Shown here: positions 35,457 through 44,509 of the stretch, one piece after another | Position numbering within the stretch: the stretch's first letter is position 1 | Layout: every line of letters starts with the position of its first letter | Translations under genes and position numbers: made by a program | The notes under the pieces: model-generated | What the model was told of the DNA's origin: nothing | Seen by the model: only the letters and a program-made list of their open reading frames with translations | Database searches by the model: none | Origin: Asticcacaulis taihuensis | GTDB taxonomy: Bacteria; Pseudomonadota; Alphaproteobacteria; Caulobacterales; Caulobacteraceae | Length of the DNA stretch: 64,000 nt | Assembly (NCBI RefSeq): GCF_900100255.1 | Contig: NZ_FMTS01000001.1 | Location: 62,001-126,000 of the forward strand | Reading direction: 5' to 3'

Positions 35457-38133
35457 CGTTGACCTTCGCAGGTGATGTTCCCAATGTGGTTAAGTTAAGG
35501 CGGAAGAATATCGAGGATGACGATTTGCCGTTACGAGTGGTAAGGGCTGAATCGTTTTGTTGATAAACGAGTTCGAACCAACTGCAATCATCCTTGTAAA
35601 TTACGCTGACAGTAGATTTACGCCAGGTATCGCTGACCATATCCCGGTCAATCCGGGCCGATACACCCCAGTGAGAGGTAAAGAAGTGCTGCCCGTAAAG
35701 CTGGATGTCGCGGTAATTGTCGCCGAAGGTTTTCAGCTTGCCATTGGCTGCAAGTTGGGCGAGCCGCGCAGCCTGAAGCGTGCTGTCAAAAGCCGTACCG
35801 TTATAGCCACTGTAATAGTTTTGAATCTGGCCGGGCGTCAGAACATTATTTACGATATAGCGCAAAGTCGCCTGCGTATTGGCGCGTACCGCCGTCAGAC
35901 CATATTCACCCTGGTTCAGGCGTCCGGTTTGGCCATCAAATCTCAAACGTGTATAGCCATTAAGGCCAGCGCCGGTGTCGAAACTGCCGGTGGCGATCCA
36001 GTCGGAATTCTGGCTTCCCAGGCCCGAAGCGTCATAGGTATAGCTTTGACCGTTGATCGCCACAGTCTTCATGAATTGCGTTTCAATATCATTGCGCAAA
36101 ACGCGGCCAAGCAAGCCGTCGACGCGCAGACCGGACTTGAAACGCAACTCACCCCGCAAGCCCAGGTTCAACCTGGAGCCGGCTTCATAGATATCAAAAC
36201 CGGAAGATTTATTGAAGCTGAACAGGGTTGTTTCGTCAAATTCAAACGACTGGCTGTCTTCGGTCGGAATATAGGGGCTGACTTGTGCCTCGGGAGATAC
36301 GGCTAGTTGAGCTACCGGTTCAATGATTGCCGTAAAGCCTTTAAACTTCCGGTACATTGGGTAACTGATATTGAGGCCGGCCGTTGCCAGATCACGGGAA
36401 ATATCTTGCGTCAGACCTTGACCGTCAAGATTTGAAACCTTGTAATAATCATGGCGGGCATCAATGAACGGTCCCCATTTGATACCGCTGGCTGTGGTCA
36501 TGTCGCCTTGCCAGTTCAGGCCGGCACTGAATCGGTTCGTGTCGTATCCGGCGGTTTGCACGAGCAGACCCGTGGGCGCTCCGATATCTTCCGCATTGAG
36601 GCCGGCCTGTGTGCTGAGCGTTTTATGATAAACGCCTATCGCATTCGCCGAAAGTGTCAGTTGTCCGCCAAGGATGCGTGATTTCGGCGACCAGTAGGCT
36701 TCAACCTGCGGCGCAATGGTCGGGAAAAAATCGGAGGTGATGGCATAGGGCTGCAGGCTTGTGCCGCTGGCGCTGTCCAGATAGCCGCCGACCTGCAGGC
36801 TTTGAAAATTCGCCAGCGTGACCGCGAAATAGGCATTGGAAACCTGGCGCGTCACATTGAACTGATTGATTAGCTGGCGAGAATCCACAGAAAGATCACC
36901 GACCTGATCAAAGGCGCCGTCAATACTATAGCGTTCAAAGAAATTGGCGTAGTCGCCTTTCGGATCGCCGCTCTCATCCTTCACATGCTGGGCGGTGAAA
37001 TTCCAGCGCCAGTCTTCGTTGATCTTGAAGGCGCCATCCGCCAGAAGGTATTCGCGCGTCGCCGAAACGCCGTGGCGGTTACCGTCATTATCGAAGAATG
37101 CCTCATTGGTGAAACCGCCGCGGACATGCAACGTGCCGGAATAGAAGCGGCGCATATAGTCCAGATTGAGCAGCGGATTGACACTGGCGTTCAGTTGCGG
37201 GCTGATGATCAGGTACTGGTAGGGTGAGATCGACCAGAGATAGGGTTGCTCGTATGAAAAACCGCGTTTCTCATCGGCCGAAATTTTCGGCGGCAGGAAA
37301 CCGGAGGCGCGCTCCAATTCAGGATCCGGCGTCCAGAGGTAAGGCGCATAAAGGACCGGGACGCCTTTCAGCTTCACCACAGCGTTATTGTAAAAGACCA
37401 TCTTCTTGTCTTTACGCTGGGTAATCTGACTGGCCTCGATCGACCAGGTCGGGTCCTGGGTCTCGCCGTTCTTCACGCACAAGGCACAGGGCGTGTAGAT
37501 GACATTGGTCAGGCGGTTGATGTCCGGACTGACCTGCTCCAGGCGGCGAGCGAAGACTTTTGAATTGTCACGGCCGATCGAGGCAAAATTCTCGCTGTAC
37601 CCGGACTGCATATTGTCGTCATAGGTGATTTTGTCGGAGAACTGTACGCTGCCATCCTCATTTAGCGTCTGGGTATGGCCCTCAGCCGTGGTCACGCCGG
37701 TCACTGAATTGGAAATAACCTTGTCGGCGCGGATGGTCCGGCCGTTCTGGCGCAGTTCGACGCTGCCAACGGCGGTTGTGACATCATCATCGCTGTTGAT
37801 GACCTGGTCGGCTTCCAGATAGGACGTGCCCCTGGTCAGGCCGTCAGTGCCGGGCGTGGTCTCGGTACGGATGATCTTGGGTATGGGCCTGGCGTCGGCA
37901 TAGGGCGGGCGTGTTTCGGCTGGCGAAGGTGCAGGAGCCGTTATCTCGGTGGCAGCGACCTGCGCAAGCGCCAGTTCAAAAGCAAATTGCGTACCGGTGA
38001 CGCCGGCCACTCGCGCAGCTTGGCCTTGGGATTGCGCCATGGCGTGGTTGCAGCCGGCACCCATGGCGATCAGGGTTATCACGCCCGCGCCGATCCGGCC
38101 TGCCTCCAGCTTGTAAGAATAGCGCTTAGTCAT
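35446..38133 (-). CDS. lptD: LPS-assembly outer-membrane protein LptD
   Basis: The 895-residue protein has a signal peptide, an N-terminal OstA/LptA-like jellyroll (about 100-220, with YLEADQVINSDDDVTTAVG and ADKVISNSVTGVTTAEG) and a large 26-strand barrel. A CALC pair in YTPCALCVKNG is the probable disulfide region. LptD with LptE places lipopolysaccharide in the outer leaflet. The lptF and lptG genes lie upstream in the same direction and surA overlaps downstream, so the pathway's components are grouped. Confidence 0.93.
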   Translation of the reverse strand: MTKRYSYKLEAGRIGAGVITLIAMGAGCNHAMAQSQGQAARVAGVTGTQFAFELALAQVAATEITAPAPSPAETRPPYADARPIPKIIRTETTPGTDGLTRGTSYLEADQVINSDDDVTTAVGSVELRQNGRTIRADKVISNSVTGVTTAEGHTQTLNEDGSVQFSDKITYDDNMQSGYSENFASIGRDNSKVFARRLEQVSPDINRLTNVIYTPCALCVKNGETQDPTWSIEASQITQRKDKKMVFYNNAVVKLKGVPVLYAPYLWTPDPELERASGFLPPKISADEKRGFSYEQPYLWSISPYQYLIISPQLNASVNPLLNLDYMRRFYSGTLHVRGGFTNEAFFDNDGNRHGVSATREYLLADGAFKINEDWRWNFTAQHVKDESGDPKGDYANFFERYSIDGAFDQVGDLSVDSRQLINQFNVTRQVSNAYFAVTLANFQSLQVGGYLDSASGTSLQPYAITSDFFPTIAPQVEAYWSPKSRILGGQLTLSANAIGVYHKTLSTQAGLNAEDIGAPTGLLVQTAGYDTNRFSAGLNWQGDMTTASGIKWGPFIDARHDYYKVSNLDGQGLTQDISRDLATAGLNISYPMYRKFKGFTAIIEPVAQLAVSPEAQVSPYIPTEDSQSFEFDETTLFSFNKSSGFDIYEAGSRLNLGLRGELRFKSGLRVDGLLGRVLRNDIETQFMKTVAINGQSYTYDASGLGSQNSDWIATGSFDTGAGLNGYTRLRFDGQTGRLNQGEYGLTAVRANTQATLRYIVNNVLTPGQIQNYYSGYNGTAFDSTLQAARLAQLAANGKLKTFGDNYRDIQLYGQHFFTSHWGVSARIDRDMVSDTWRKSTVSVIYKDDCSWFELVYQQNDSALTTRNGKSSSSIFFRLNLTTLGTSPAKVNDVR

Positions 38134-38286
38134 CGCCTGCCGTATCAGTCCTGTAGTCCAAAATCAAAAATCGCAGAACGCCGGCAGGAATGCCGCATCG
38201 GTTCATATAACATAGCCGGCGGAGAAACCGACGAAAAAGACATGTCCCATGAGACAAATCGAATCACACCGGGAAGACTAGCCTGT

Positions 38287-39447
38287 TTAACCGTCCTCTG
38301 TGTAAACGATCAGGGTCATGGCAGCCAGCATGGCCAGAATGGCCGGTGACCAGCCCGCCAGAAACAGGGGGATCACGCCGGCCTTGCCCATGCTGGAAAA
38401 CAACTGGTTGACGAAGAAAATGACGAAACCAAGGCTGATGCCGGAAATAACCAGGCCTGTCATTCCGCCAAGGCGCATCAGGCGCAGGCTGAACACTGCG
38501 CCCAGCGCTGTCATCGCCGCAAACATCAGTGGGGTCGAAAGAAGCTGATGGAGTTTCAGTTCGTAAAGCGCTGTCGAAAAGCCTGAGACACGATTCTGGT
38601 GAATCAGCCCCGGAAGACGCCAGAAAGGGACGCTCTGGGTCGAGGCGTATTTTTTGAAAGCCTTTTGCGGGTCCAGATTTGACGGCATGGTCAGCACATC
38701 ATACGGCGCGGTTGGTGGACCGGTCACGGTCGCCTCCTGGGCATTGCGCAATTGCCAGTAACCCGGGCGCAAAGTGGCTTCCTGGGCGTCAATCCGCTTG
38801 CGAAATACCGGCACCTGCCTGGCGTCGATATCGTAAATCCAGAAGGTAACGCCCAGCAGGTGACCTATAACCTTGCTGTCCTGGCTGGCGGCGCGGATGA
38901 CGATCTGCTGACGGCCATCGCCCTGACGCAGATAAACGGCGCCATTTGACGACCCCTGAACGGGCGCGTCTGTCTCTCCGAGGCTCGCGGTGACGCGTTC
39001 GTAATGGTCATTCAGCTTGGATGCGACCGGATTCAATACGCCGATGGTCAACAGACCGAAGGCAAAAGCCATGACAGTGGCGGGCAGGATGAAGCGCCAG
39101 GCTGAAACGCCGGCGGCACGCATGGCGATCAGTTCACTCCGGCGATTGAGGTTCACAAAGGCGAACAGGGCGCCGAACAGAAAGGCGAACGGCAAAAGCA
39201 CCAGGATCGAACCCGGTGACTTTTCCAGCATCAGACCGATGACCGAGAGGCCGGAAACATCGGCCTTGGCGCCCAGAGTCTTGGAAATGCTGACATATTC
39301 AATCAGGAAAATCAGCGCTGCGACGATCATCAGCGCCGACAGGAACGCCTGGATGCAGGTCTGGAGGATATAGGTCTCAAGGCGGCTTTTACGCCACGGA
39401 TTGAGATAAGCGAGATTGTCGAGAAATTCGGGGCGGCTCAGGTTCAT
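38287..39447 (-). CDS. lptG: LPS export permease LptG
   Basis: The 386-residue YjgP/YjgQ-family protein has three N-terminal helices, a periplasmic beta-jellyroll (about 125-270) and three C-terminal helices. The segment FVNLNRRSELIAMRAAGVSAWRF is the coupling helix that contacts LptB. With LptF and LptB2 it extracts LPS from the inner membrane. It is second in the order lptF-lptG, 10 bp after lptF. Confidence 0.92.
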   Translation of the reverse strand: MNLSRPEFLDNLAYLNPWRKSRLETYILQTCIQAFLSALMIVAALIFLIEYVSISKTLGAKADVSGLSVIGLMLEKSPGSILVLLPFAFLFGALFAFVNLNRRSELIAMRAAGVSAWRFILPATVMAFAFGLLTIGVLNPVASKLNDHYERVTASLGETDAPVQGSSNGAVYLRQGDGRQQIVIRAASQDSKVIGHLLGVTFWIYDIDARQVPVFRKRIDAQEATLRPGYWQLRNAQEATVTGPPTAPYDVLTMPSNLDPQKAFKKYASTQSVPFWRLPGLIHQNRVSGFSTALYELKLHQLLSTPLMFAAMTALGAVFSLRLMRLGGMTGLVISGISLGFVIFFVNQLFSSMGKAGVIPLFLAGWSPAILAMLAAMTLIVYTEDG

Positions 39448-39457
39448 GGCATTTCCC

Positions 39458-40594
39458 CTACAATGGCCGCAGGGCCGTTTTGGCCTGGACCGCGCGGGGA
39501 CGCAGGCCGGGCGTCAGGCCGTCATGTCTGCGAATCTGGCGCCAGCACAGGAAAACGGGAATAAGGGGCACAACATATTGCAGGATGTTGATTATCCAGG
39601 CTGAAGCGCTGGCCGTCTCTACCACCACCCCGAATATCCGGGTGCCGGCTGCCGCGGCTGCGGCGATGGCGATCCTTTGGGCATAGCCGTTGCGGCTGAA
39701 GCGGCCCCCCAGCACGCTGACAATGGCCAGCATGACGAAGGCCAGATTATAGAGCGGGTTGGCGATTCGCGCATTGGCCTCGGCGTAATATTTCTGCAAG
39801 ACGGTCTTTTCGTAATCATAACGGATGGGGAAGGCCAGTTCGTGCATGTAGCGGTCGCCTTCCTTGTATTGCAGATAGTCGTCGCTGGTGAAGTAGGATG
39901 TGATGTCGAAGCTGTATTCATCCCAGGTCAGGTGATCGAGCACGCCCTTGCCGGCCAGTTGCTGGTTTGAGCCATCGCGCATGATCAGAATGGAACTGCC
40001 GTCGATTTTCTTGATGCGACCTTCACGCGCGGCGAAGGTCTGGTCCTTGCCGTCCGGTTCGTCGGTCCGGATAAATATCTGCCGCAGCAAACCGTTCTGG
40101 TCGATCTTCTGCACATAGATGGTCAGGCCCGATTCGGAGGTGGAGAAGTCACCTTCCCTGACCAGGCTGGAGATCAGGTCGTTTTTGACATCGAAAAGCG
40201 CCTGTCGCATCGCGCGATTGGTCAGGGGCTGGATGAACAGGTTCACCATAAGACTGATGAGGGTGAAATAGATGGCGATGCGCAGAATGGGATAGGCCAC
40301 CCGCATAAGCGACATGCCGCTGGCATAGGCCGCGGTGAATTCATGCTCACCCTGCATCCGCGTTAGGGCCACAAGCGTGCCGACGAACAGGGCGATGGGG
40401 AATATCAGCCCGGCGAGCTGCGGCATGGACAGCAGGGTGATCTTGATGAAGGTCCAGGCATTCTGGCCGCGCTCGACCACAAGGTCGAACTGGGTCAGGG
40501 ACTGGCTGAGCAGGGCAATGGCCGTCAGTGCCGCCACCGCGCCGCCAACCGGCAAGATCAGTTGGCGGAATATGTAGCGGTCAAGTGTGCGCAT
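39458..40594 (-). CDS. lptF: LPS export permease LptF
   Basis: The 378-residue partner of LptG has the same architecture: MRTLDRYIFRQLILPVGGAV at the start, the coupling-helix region RMQGEHEFTAAYASGMSLMR, a periplasmic jellyroll (about 135-280), and C-terminal helices. It heads the minus-strand run; a structured leader with an 8-bp inverted repeat precedes it, in a 272-bp gap shared with the divergent pepA. Confidence 0.92.
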   Translation of the reverse strand: MRTLDRYIFRQLILPVGGAVAALTAIALLSQSLTQFDLVVERGQNAWTFIKITLLSMPQLAGLIFPIALFVGTLVALTRMQGEHEFTAAYASGMSLMRVAYPILRIAIYFTLISLMVNLFIQPLTNRAMRQALFDVKNDLISSLVREGDFSTSESGLTIYVQKIDQNGLLRQIFIRTDEPDGKDQTFAAREGRIKKIDGSSILIMRDGSNQQLAGKGVLDHLTWDEYSFDITSYFTSDDYLQYKEGDRYMHELAFPIRYDYEKTVLQKYYAEANARIANPLYNLAFVMLAIVSVLGGRFSRNGYAQRIAIAAAAAAGTRIFGVVVETASASAWIINILQYVVPLIPVFLCWRQIRRHDGLTPGLRPRAVQAKTALRPL

Positions 40595-40602
40595 ATTTCA
40601 GG

Positions 40603-40655
40603 TTAACTCGTCGGATGCCGTGTTCGCATCCCCTTTTGACGGCTTACCGAGTTAA
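40603..40655 (-). promoter_or_regulatory. structured region upstream of lptF
   Basis: TTAACTCG (40603-40610) and CGAGTTAA (40648-40655) form a perfect 8-bp inverted repeat. Between them GGATGC and GCATCC (40613-40618 with 40626-40631) form an inner stem. It begins 8 bp before the lptF ATG, so in the transcript it could hide or expose the ribosome-binding region. Function is inferred from position only. Confidence 0.35.
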
Positions 40656-40866
40656 TTACAAGCTGTTGCATGGTGCCGTGCAAAAAAATTGAACACTTAT
40701 GTACAGTCCGCCTGTGAAAGCGGGAATAAACCTCAGACGCGGCCGGCGTTCGCCGTGAAATCCGGTAACAAAAAAGTTGCAGAAAACACTTCTGTCAGCC
40801 GGCAAAAAGAGGCATAGGGCTTAAGACTGCCGCCGTTTCAGGACGGCCACTACTTCGGAGGAATTC

Positions 40867-42345
40867 ATGCCGCAACCTGCCATCTCACTCGCCACCGCAC
40901 CTGCCGCCAAAACCTGCCTGGCGCTCATTCTGGGCGAAGGCGAAGGTGTCAGCGCCGGTTTTTCCAGGCTGGCTCCAGAGGCGGCGGAAGACGTAAAAGC
41001 CTCCCTTACCGCCCTGGGATTCAAGGCGGCCCGTGGCAAGACGCAACTGCTTAGCCGCCCAGCCGGCACGGACGCCGCGGCCCTGGCGGTAACCGGTGGC
41101 GGCGATCTTGCCAAGCTTGACGATGCCGGTATGGAGACCATTGCCGCCAGCCTCTATCATGCGGTCAAGGGCGCCGGTTTTGAGGGGCTGAGCTTTGACC
41201 TGACAGGGTATGCGCCGAATCTAGTGGCGCGGGCGCTGCTGGCCTTCCATCTGGCCTCTTACCGCTTCGATAAGTATTTCGGTCAAGCCAAGCTGGACAA
41301 GGCGCCGACGCTGAAAAAAATCACCCTTGTCTGCGACGATATCAAGGCGGTGGAGGCGGCGTTTGAACCCTTGGCGGCCTTGCGTGACGGCATTCTGTTC
41401 GCCCGCGACCTGGTGTCGGAACCGGCCAATGTGCTCTATCCGCAATCCTATGCTGATCGCGTCAAGGCACTGGAAACGACTGGACTTCAGGTTGAGGTCC
41501 TGGGCGTGGCGGAAATGGAAAAGCTGGGGATGCACTCTCTGCTCGGCGTCGGCCTCGGCAGCCGCAAGGAATCGAAACTGGTGATCATGCAATGGCAGGG
41601 CGCGGGCAAGGCCCAGCCCGTCGCCTTTGTCGGTAAGGGCGTGACCTTCGATACCGGCGGCATTTCGATCAAGCCGGCCGAAGGCATGGAAGACATGAAG
41701 TGGGACATGGGCGGTTCCGCGGCCGTGGTCGGCGCCATGATCGCGCTTGCCAGCCGCAAGGCCAAGGTCAATGCCGTCGGCATCATCGGCCTGGTGGAAA
41801 ACATGCCGGATGGCAATGCCCAGCGCCCCGGCGATGTGGTCAAGGCGATGTCCGGCACCACGATCGAGGTGATCAATACCGACGCTGAGGGGCGGCTCGT
41901 GCTGGCCGATGCCCTGTGGTATTGCCAGGACCGTTTCAAGCCTCAGTTCATGATTGATCTGGCGACCCTGACCGGCGCTATGATCATTGCGCTTGGCATG
42001 GATTATGCCGGTGTTTTCAGTAACAACGACGAACTGGCTGAGAGAATCGGTGAAGCGTCGAAAGCCGCGGGTGAAAACACCTGGCGAATGCCCTTGCCGC
42101 CGCAATATGAAAAGCAGATCGATTCCAAGATTGCCGATATCCGTAATATTGGCGGCCGTCCCGCCGGATCGATCACCGCCGCGTTGTTTTTGCAGCGCTT
42201 CGTCAATAACGTGCCATGGGCGCACATGGATATCGCCCCTGTTGCCTGGACCAATGAGCAGCGCATTCCGACCGTGCCGGAAGGGGCGACCGGATTTGGC
42301 GTCCGGACGCTTAATCAACTCGTCGAGCGCTTTTACGAGCAATAG
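40867..42345 (+). CDS. pepA: leucyl aminopeptidase (PepA)
   Basis: This is a 492-residue M17 metallopeptidase. The C-terminal catalytic domain has VGKGVTFDTGGISIKPAEGM, DMGGSAAVVGAM and the signature NTDAEGRLVLADAL, which supply the two-zinc ligands and catalytic Lys/Arg. It removes N-terminal residues; some PepA proteins also bind DNA. A strong GGAGG precedes the ATG. holC follows after 5 bp, the frequent pepA-holC pairing. Confidence 0.96.
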   Translation: MPQPAISLATAPAAKTCLALILGEGEGVSAGFSRLAPEAAEDVKASLTALGFKAARGKTQLLSRPAGTDAAALAVTGGGDLAKLDDAGMETIAASLYHAVKGAGFEGLSFDLTGYAPNLVARALLAFHLASYRFDKYFGQAKLDKAPTLKKITLVCDDIKAVEAAFEPLAALRDGILFARDLVSEPANVLYPQSYADRVKALETTGLQVEVLGVAEMEKLGMHSLLGVGLGSRKESKLVIMQWQGAGKAQPVAFVGKGVTFDTGGISIKPAEGMEDMKWDMGGSAAVVGAMIALASRKAKVNAVGIIGLVENMPDGNAQRPGDVVKAMSGTTIEVINTDAEGRLVLADALWYCQDRFKPQFMIDLATLTGAMIIALGMDYAGVFSNNDELAERIGEASKAAGENTWRMPLPPQYEKQIDSKIADIRNIGGRPAGSITAALFLQRFVNNVPWAHMDIAPVAWTNEQRIPTVPEGATGFGVRTLNQLVERFYEQ

Positions 42346-42350
42346 GTCTC

Positions 42351-42800
42351 ATGCCGGACATCTGGTTCTACCATCTGGAAAAAACACCCTTGCCTCAGGT
42401 TTTGCCGGACCTGTTGGAAAAGGTCGTGCAAAAAGGGTGGCGGGCCTATGTTCATGGTCATGACGATGACAAGATTGAGGTCTTGAATGGCCATCTGTGG
42501 GCCTATAGCCCGGCTTCCTTCCTGGCGCATGGCCGGGAAGGAAATGAACTGGCGCCGCGGCAGCCGGTCCTGCTCGGGACATCGGGTGATATGGTCAATA
42601 TGCCAGATGTTTATGTCTCGGTCGCACCGGTGGATTTTCCGGATGTGTCTGTCTTGCAGAGATGTCTGGTTGTCTTTGAAGGCGGTGACGAAGACCATCT
42701 CGGTTGGGCGCGGCAACAGTGGAAACGATTGAAAGGCGAGGGCGCCGATCTCGCCTATTGGAAACAGAACGCACAAGGTCGCTGGGAGAAGATGCAATGA
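42351..42800 (+). CDS. holC: DNA polymerase III chi subunit
   Basis: The 149-residue protein matches HolC in WFYHLEKTPLPQVLPDLLEKVVQKGWRA, the acidic DDDKIEVLNGHLWAY and RQPVLLGT. Chi links the clamp loader to SSB at the replication fork. It is followed by a lipoprotein gene whose start overlaps the holC stop as ATGA. Confidence 0.93.
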   Translation: MPDIWFYHLEKTPLPQVLPDLLEKVVQKGWRAYVHGHDDDKIEVLNGHLWAYSPASFLAHGREGNELAPRQPVLLGTSGDMVNMPDVYVSVAPVDFPDVSVLQRCLVVFEGGDEDHLGWARQQWKRLKGEGADLAYWKQNAQGRWEKMQ

Positions 42801-43174
42801 AGAAATTACATGAATGCGGTGCTCTTTTTGCCTTGTTTTTCATGGGCCTGTCTTCATGCACATCGGCGCCGGAAACGCCTGTGGCTCCAACACGTCAGCC
42901 TGCGCCTGCGCCCGTTTATCATCCGCCGGTAGTGAGCCACCCAGCGCCGCCGCCAAAACCCGTTTACAAGCCCATGCTTGAGGATCAGTGCGGCGCGGCC
43001 GCCCTGCAATACCTGGTGGGTAAGCCGCGCACGGAAATTCCGGTGCCGCTCGATCCGGGCAAGCGCCGGGTTGTCTGTTCGAGCTGTATTGTGACGCAGG
43101 AATACCGCTCGGACCGCCAGACAATCGTTTTCAGCAGCGAGACCGGTATTATTGAATCGGTTAAATGCGGGTAA
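42797..43174 (+). CDS. I78-family peptidase-inhibitor-like lipoprotein
   Basis: The ATG at 42797 overlaps the holC stop; the longer frame from 42704 lies inside holC. The 125-residue product has a lipoprotein signal (lipobox LSSC, Cys21), a Pro-rich linker (about 25-58) and a small domain with DQCGAAALQYLVGKPR, TQEYRSDRQTIVF, GIIESVKCG. That pattern matches inhibitor family I78. Unusually, CSSC (Cys94-Cys97) replaces the segment usually carrying the invariant Pro and reactive region, adding a possible thiol pair. Target protease unknown. Confidence 0.8.
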   Translation: MKKLHECGALFALFFMGLSSCTSAPETPVAPTRQPAPAPVYHPPVVSHPAPPPKPVYKPMLEDQCGAAALQYLVGKPRTEIPVPLDPGKRRVVCSSCIVTQEYRSDRQTIVFSSETGIIESVKCG

Positions 43175-43318
43175 CCACGATTTAGCGTTTTTGATGTGGT
43201 ATTTCCGTTGGTCTGTGATCCGGGTGATGCTACCCTGAGTATAAGTAAAGAGACGAATCGACGGTATTGCGGGGCGGCCCGTCGTCCATACCCACCCAAA
43301 CGATCGGGTCTTGAATGC

Positions 43319-43783
43319 ATGGATAAAAAGCTCATAGGTGAGGGAAGGCCGGCGGAGATACTGCTGGTTGACGATAACCGCGGCGATGCCCTGCTGGCAG
43401 CTCACGCCTTCAGGGAATCGCGCGTCGAATCCAACCTGACGGTCGCCTCTACCGGAGAAATGGCTCTGGCCATGCTGGCGCAGGAGGGGGACTATCGCGG
43501 TAAACGGATGCCTGACCTGATCATGCTGGATCTTGGTCTGCCGAAAATGAGCGGCGTTGAGGTTCTAAGCCGTATCAAGAGCGACCCGCGCTTCAAACAT
43601 ATTCCCGTGATCGTGATGTCGAATTCGGGCGCCGGTAGCAATATACTGAAAAGCTACCAGCTTTATGCCAATGCCTATGTCATCAAACCCGTCGACCTGG
43701 CGAAATTCCGTGAAGCTATTTCGCTGATAGAACAGTTTTTTTTCCTTCTGGCCTGCGTGCCTTCCCAGAATATAGACGCATAA
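43319..43783 (+). CDS. response regulator, Rcp1-like single receiver domain
   Basis: The ATG at 43319 gives a 154-residue protein; upstream in-frame codons from 43196 are not convincing. It is a lone receiver domain: ILLVDDNRGDALLAAHAF with the acidic pair, LIMLDLGLPKMSG with the phosphoacceptor Asp, VIVMSNSG, and YVIKPVDL with the conserved Lys. No DNA-binding domain follows. This short form resembles Rcp1, the partner of bacterial phytochromes. A run of eight T residues (43736-43743) encodes the FFF near the C-terminus. It precedes the kinase gene by 12 bp. Confidence 0.88.
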   Translation: MDKKLIGEGRPAEILLVDDNRGDALLAAHAFRESRVESNLTVASTGEMALAMLAQEGDYRGKRMPDLIMLDLGLPKMSGVEVLSRIKSDPRFKHIPVIVMSNSGAGSNILKSYQLYANAYVIKPVDLAKFREAISLIEQFFFLLACVPSQNIDA

Positions 43784-43795
43784 GGAGGACGTGCC

Positions 43796-44509
43796 ATGCA
43801 GGAACCGCGACACATTACCATGACTGCTCCCGCCGATCCCGCCGAAGAATTCAAGGATTTTGCCTATATCGTATCTCACGATCTCGCCGGTCCGGTCCGG
43901 TCGATGGTGGCATTTTCTCAACTGCTGAAGGAGAGCCTGCCAGTTGTCGAAAAGGCGGAGGATCAGCTTCATCTCGACCTCATTATCGAAAGCGGCCAGA
44001 AACTCGGGGAAATGATCCAGGGGCTTCTGGCCTTTTCACGCCTGAACACGGTGCCGCGCAGCCGCTCACTGGTTGAGCTCGAAATTGTGGTGGCGCGTTG
44101 CTACATGCAGTTGCAGTCACAACTGGATGCGACCAAAGGGCATTTCAACTATCCGCGGATGCCGGAAGTGATGGCCGATGCCCAGCAGATGCACACGGTA
44201 TTCTTCGCGCTGCTGGATAATGCCATCAAGTTCCGCAAGCCTGATCAGGCGCCCGATATCCGTATTCGTTGCGAAAAAACGGCTGATTTCTGGGAGTTCA
44301 GCATCTCGGACAACGGAATCGGCATCGATCCGCTGTTCTATGACGATGTTTTTCGCCCGTTGCGCAAACTGCATACGGATGAGGTCTATCCCGGTGTCGG
44401 GATGGGGCTGACTTTGGCGCGCAAGATCATTATGGCCCATGGCGGTGAAATCTGGCTTGAGCCATCCGACATGGGCGGCCTGAAGGTCAATTTTACCATT
44501 CCGCGTTAA
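43796..44509 (+). CDS. sensorless histidine kinase
   Basis: The 237-residue protein consists of only the dimerisation/phosphoacceptor helices (DFAYIVSHDLAGPVRSMVAF, His near residue 28) and the ATPase domain: N box LDNAIKFRK, G1 SDNGIGID and G2 GVGMGLTLARKI. There is no membrane segment or PAS/GAF sensor, so the signal must come from an interacting protein. It resembles the kinase module of phytochromes. AAGGAGG precedes the ATG, and the response regulator gene is directly upstream. The 3' end overlaps the convergent ABC-F gene by 4 bp. Confidence 0.88.
   Translation: MQEPRHITMTAPADPAEEFKDFAYIVSHDLAGPVRSMVAFSQLLKESLPVVEKAEDQLHLDLIIESGQKLGEMIQGLLAFSRLNTVPRSRSLVELEIVVARCYMQLQSQLDATKGHFNYPRMPEVMADAQQMHTVFFALLDNAIKFRKPDQAPDIRIRCEKTADFWEFSISDNGIGIDPLFYDDVFRPLRKLHTDEVYPGVGMGLTLARKIIMAHGGEIWLEPSDMGGLKVNFTIPR

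Noticed and set aside
43736-43743. Run of eight T residues near the end of the response regulator as a programmed frameshift site
   Set aside because: The zero-frame C-terminus has the normal length and a plausible sequence, so no frameshift is needed.
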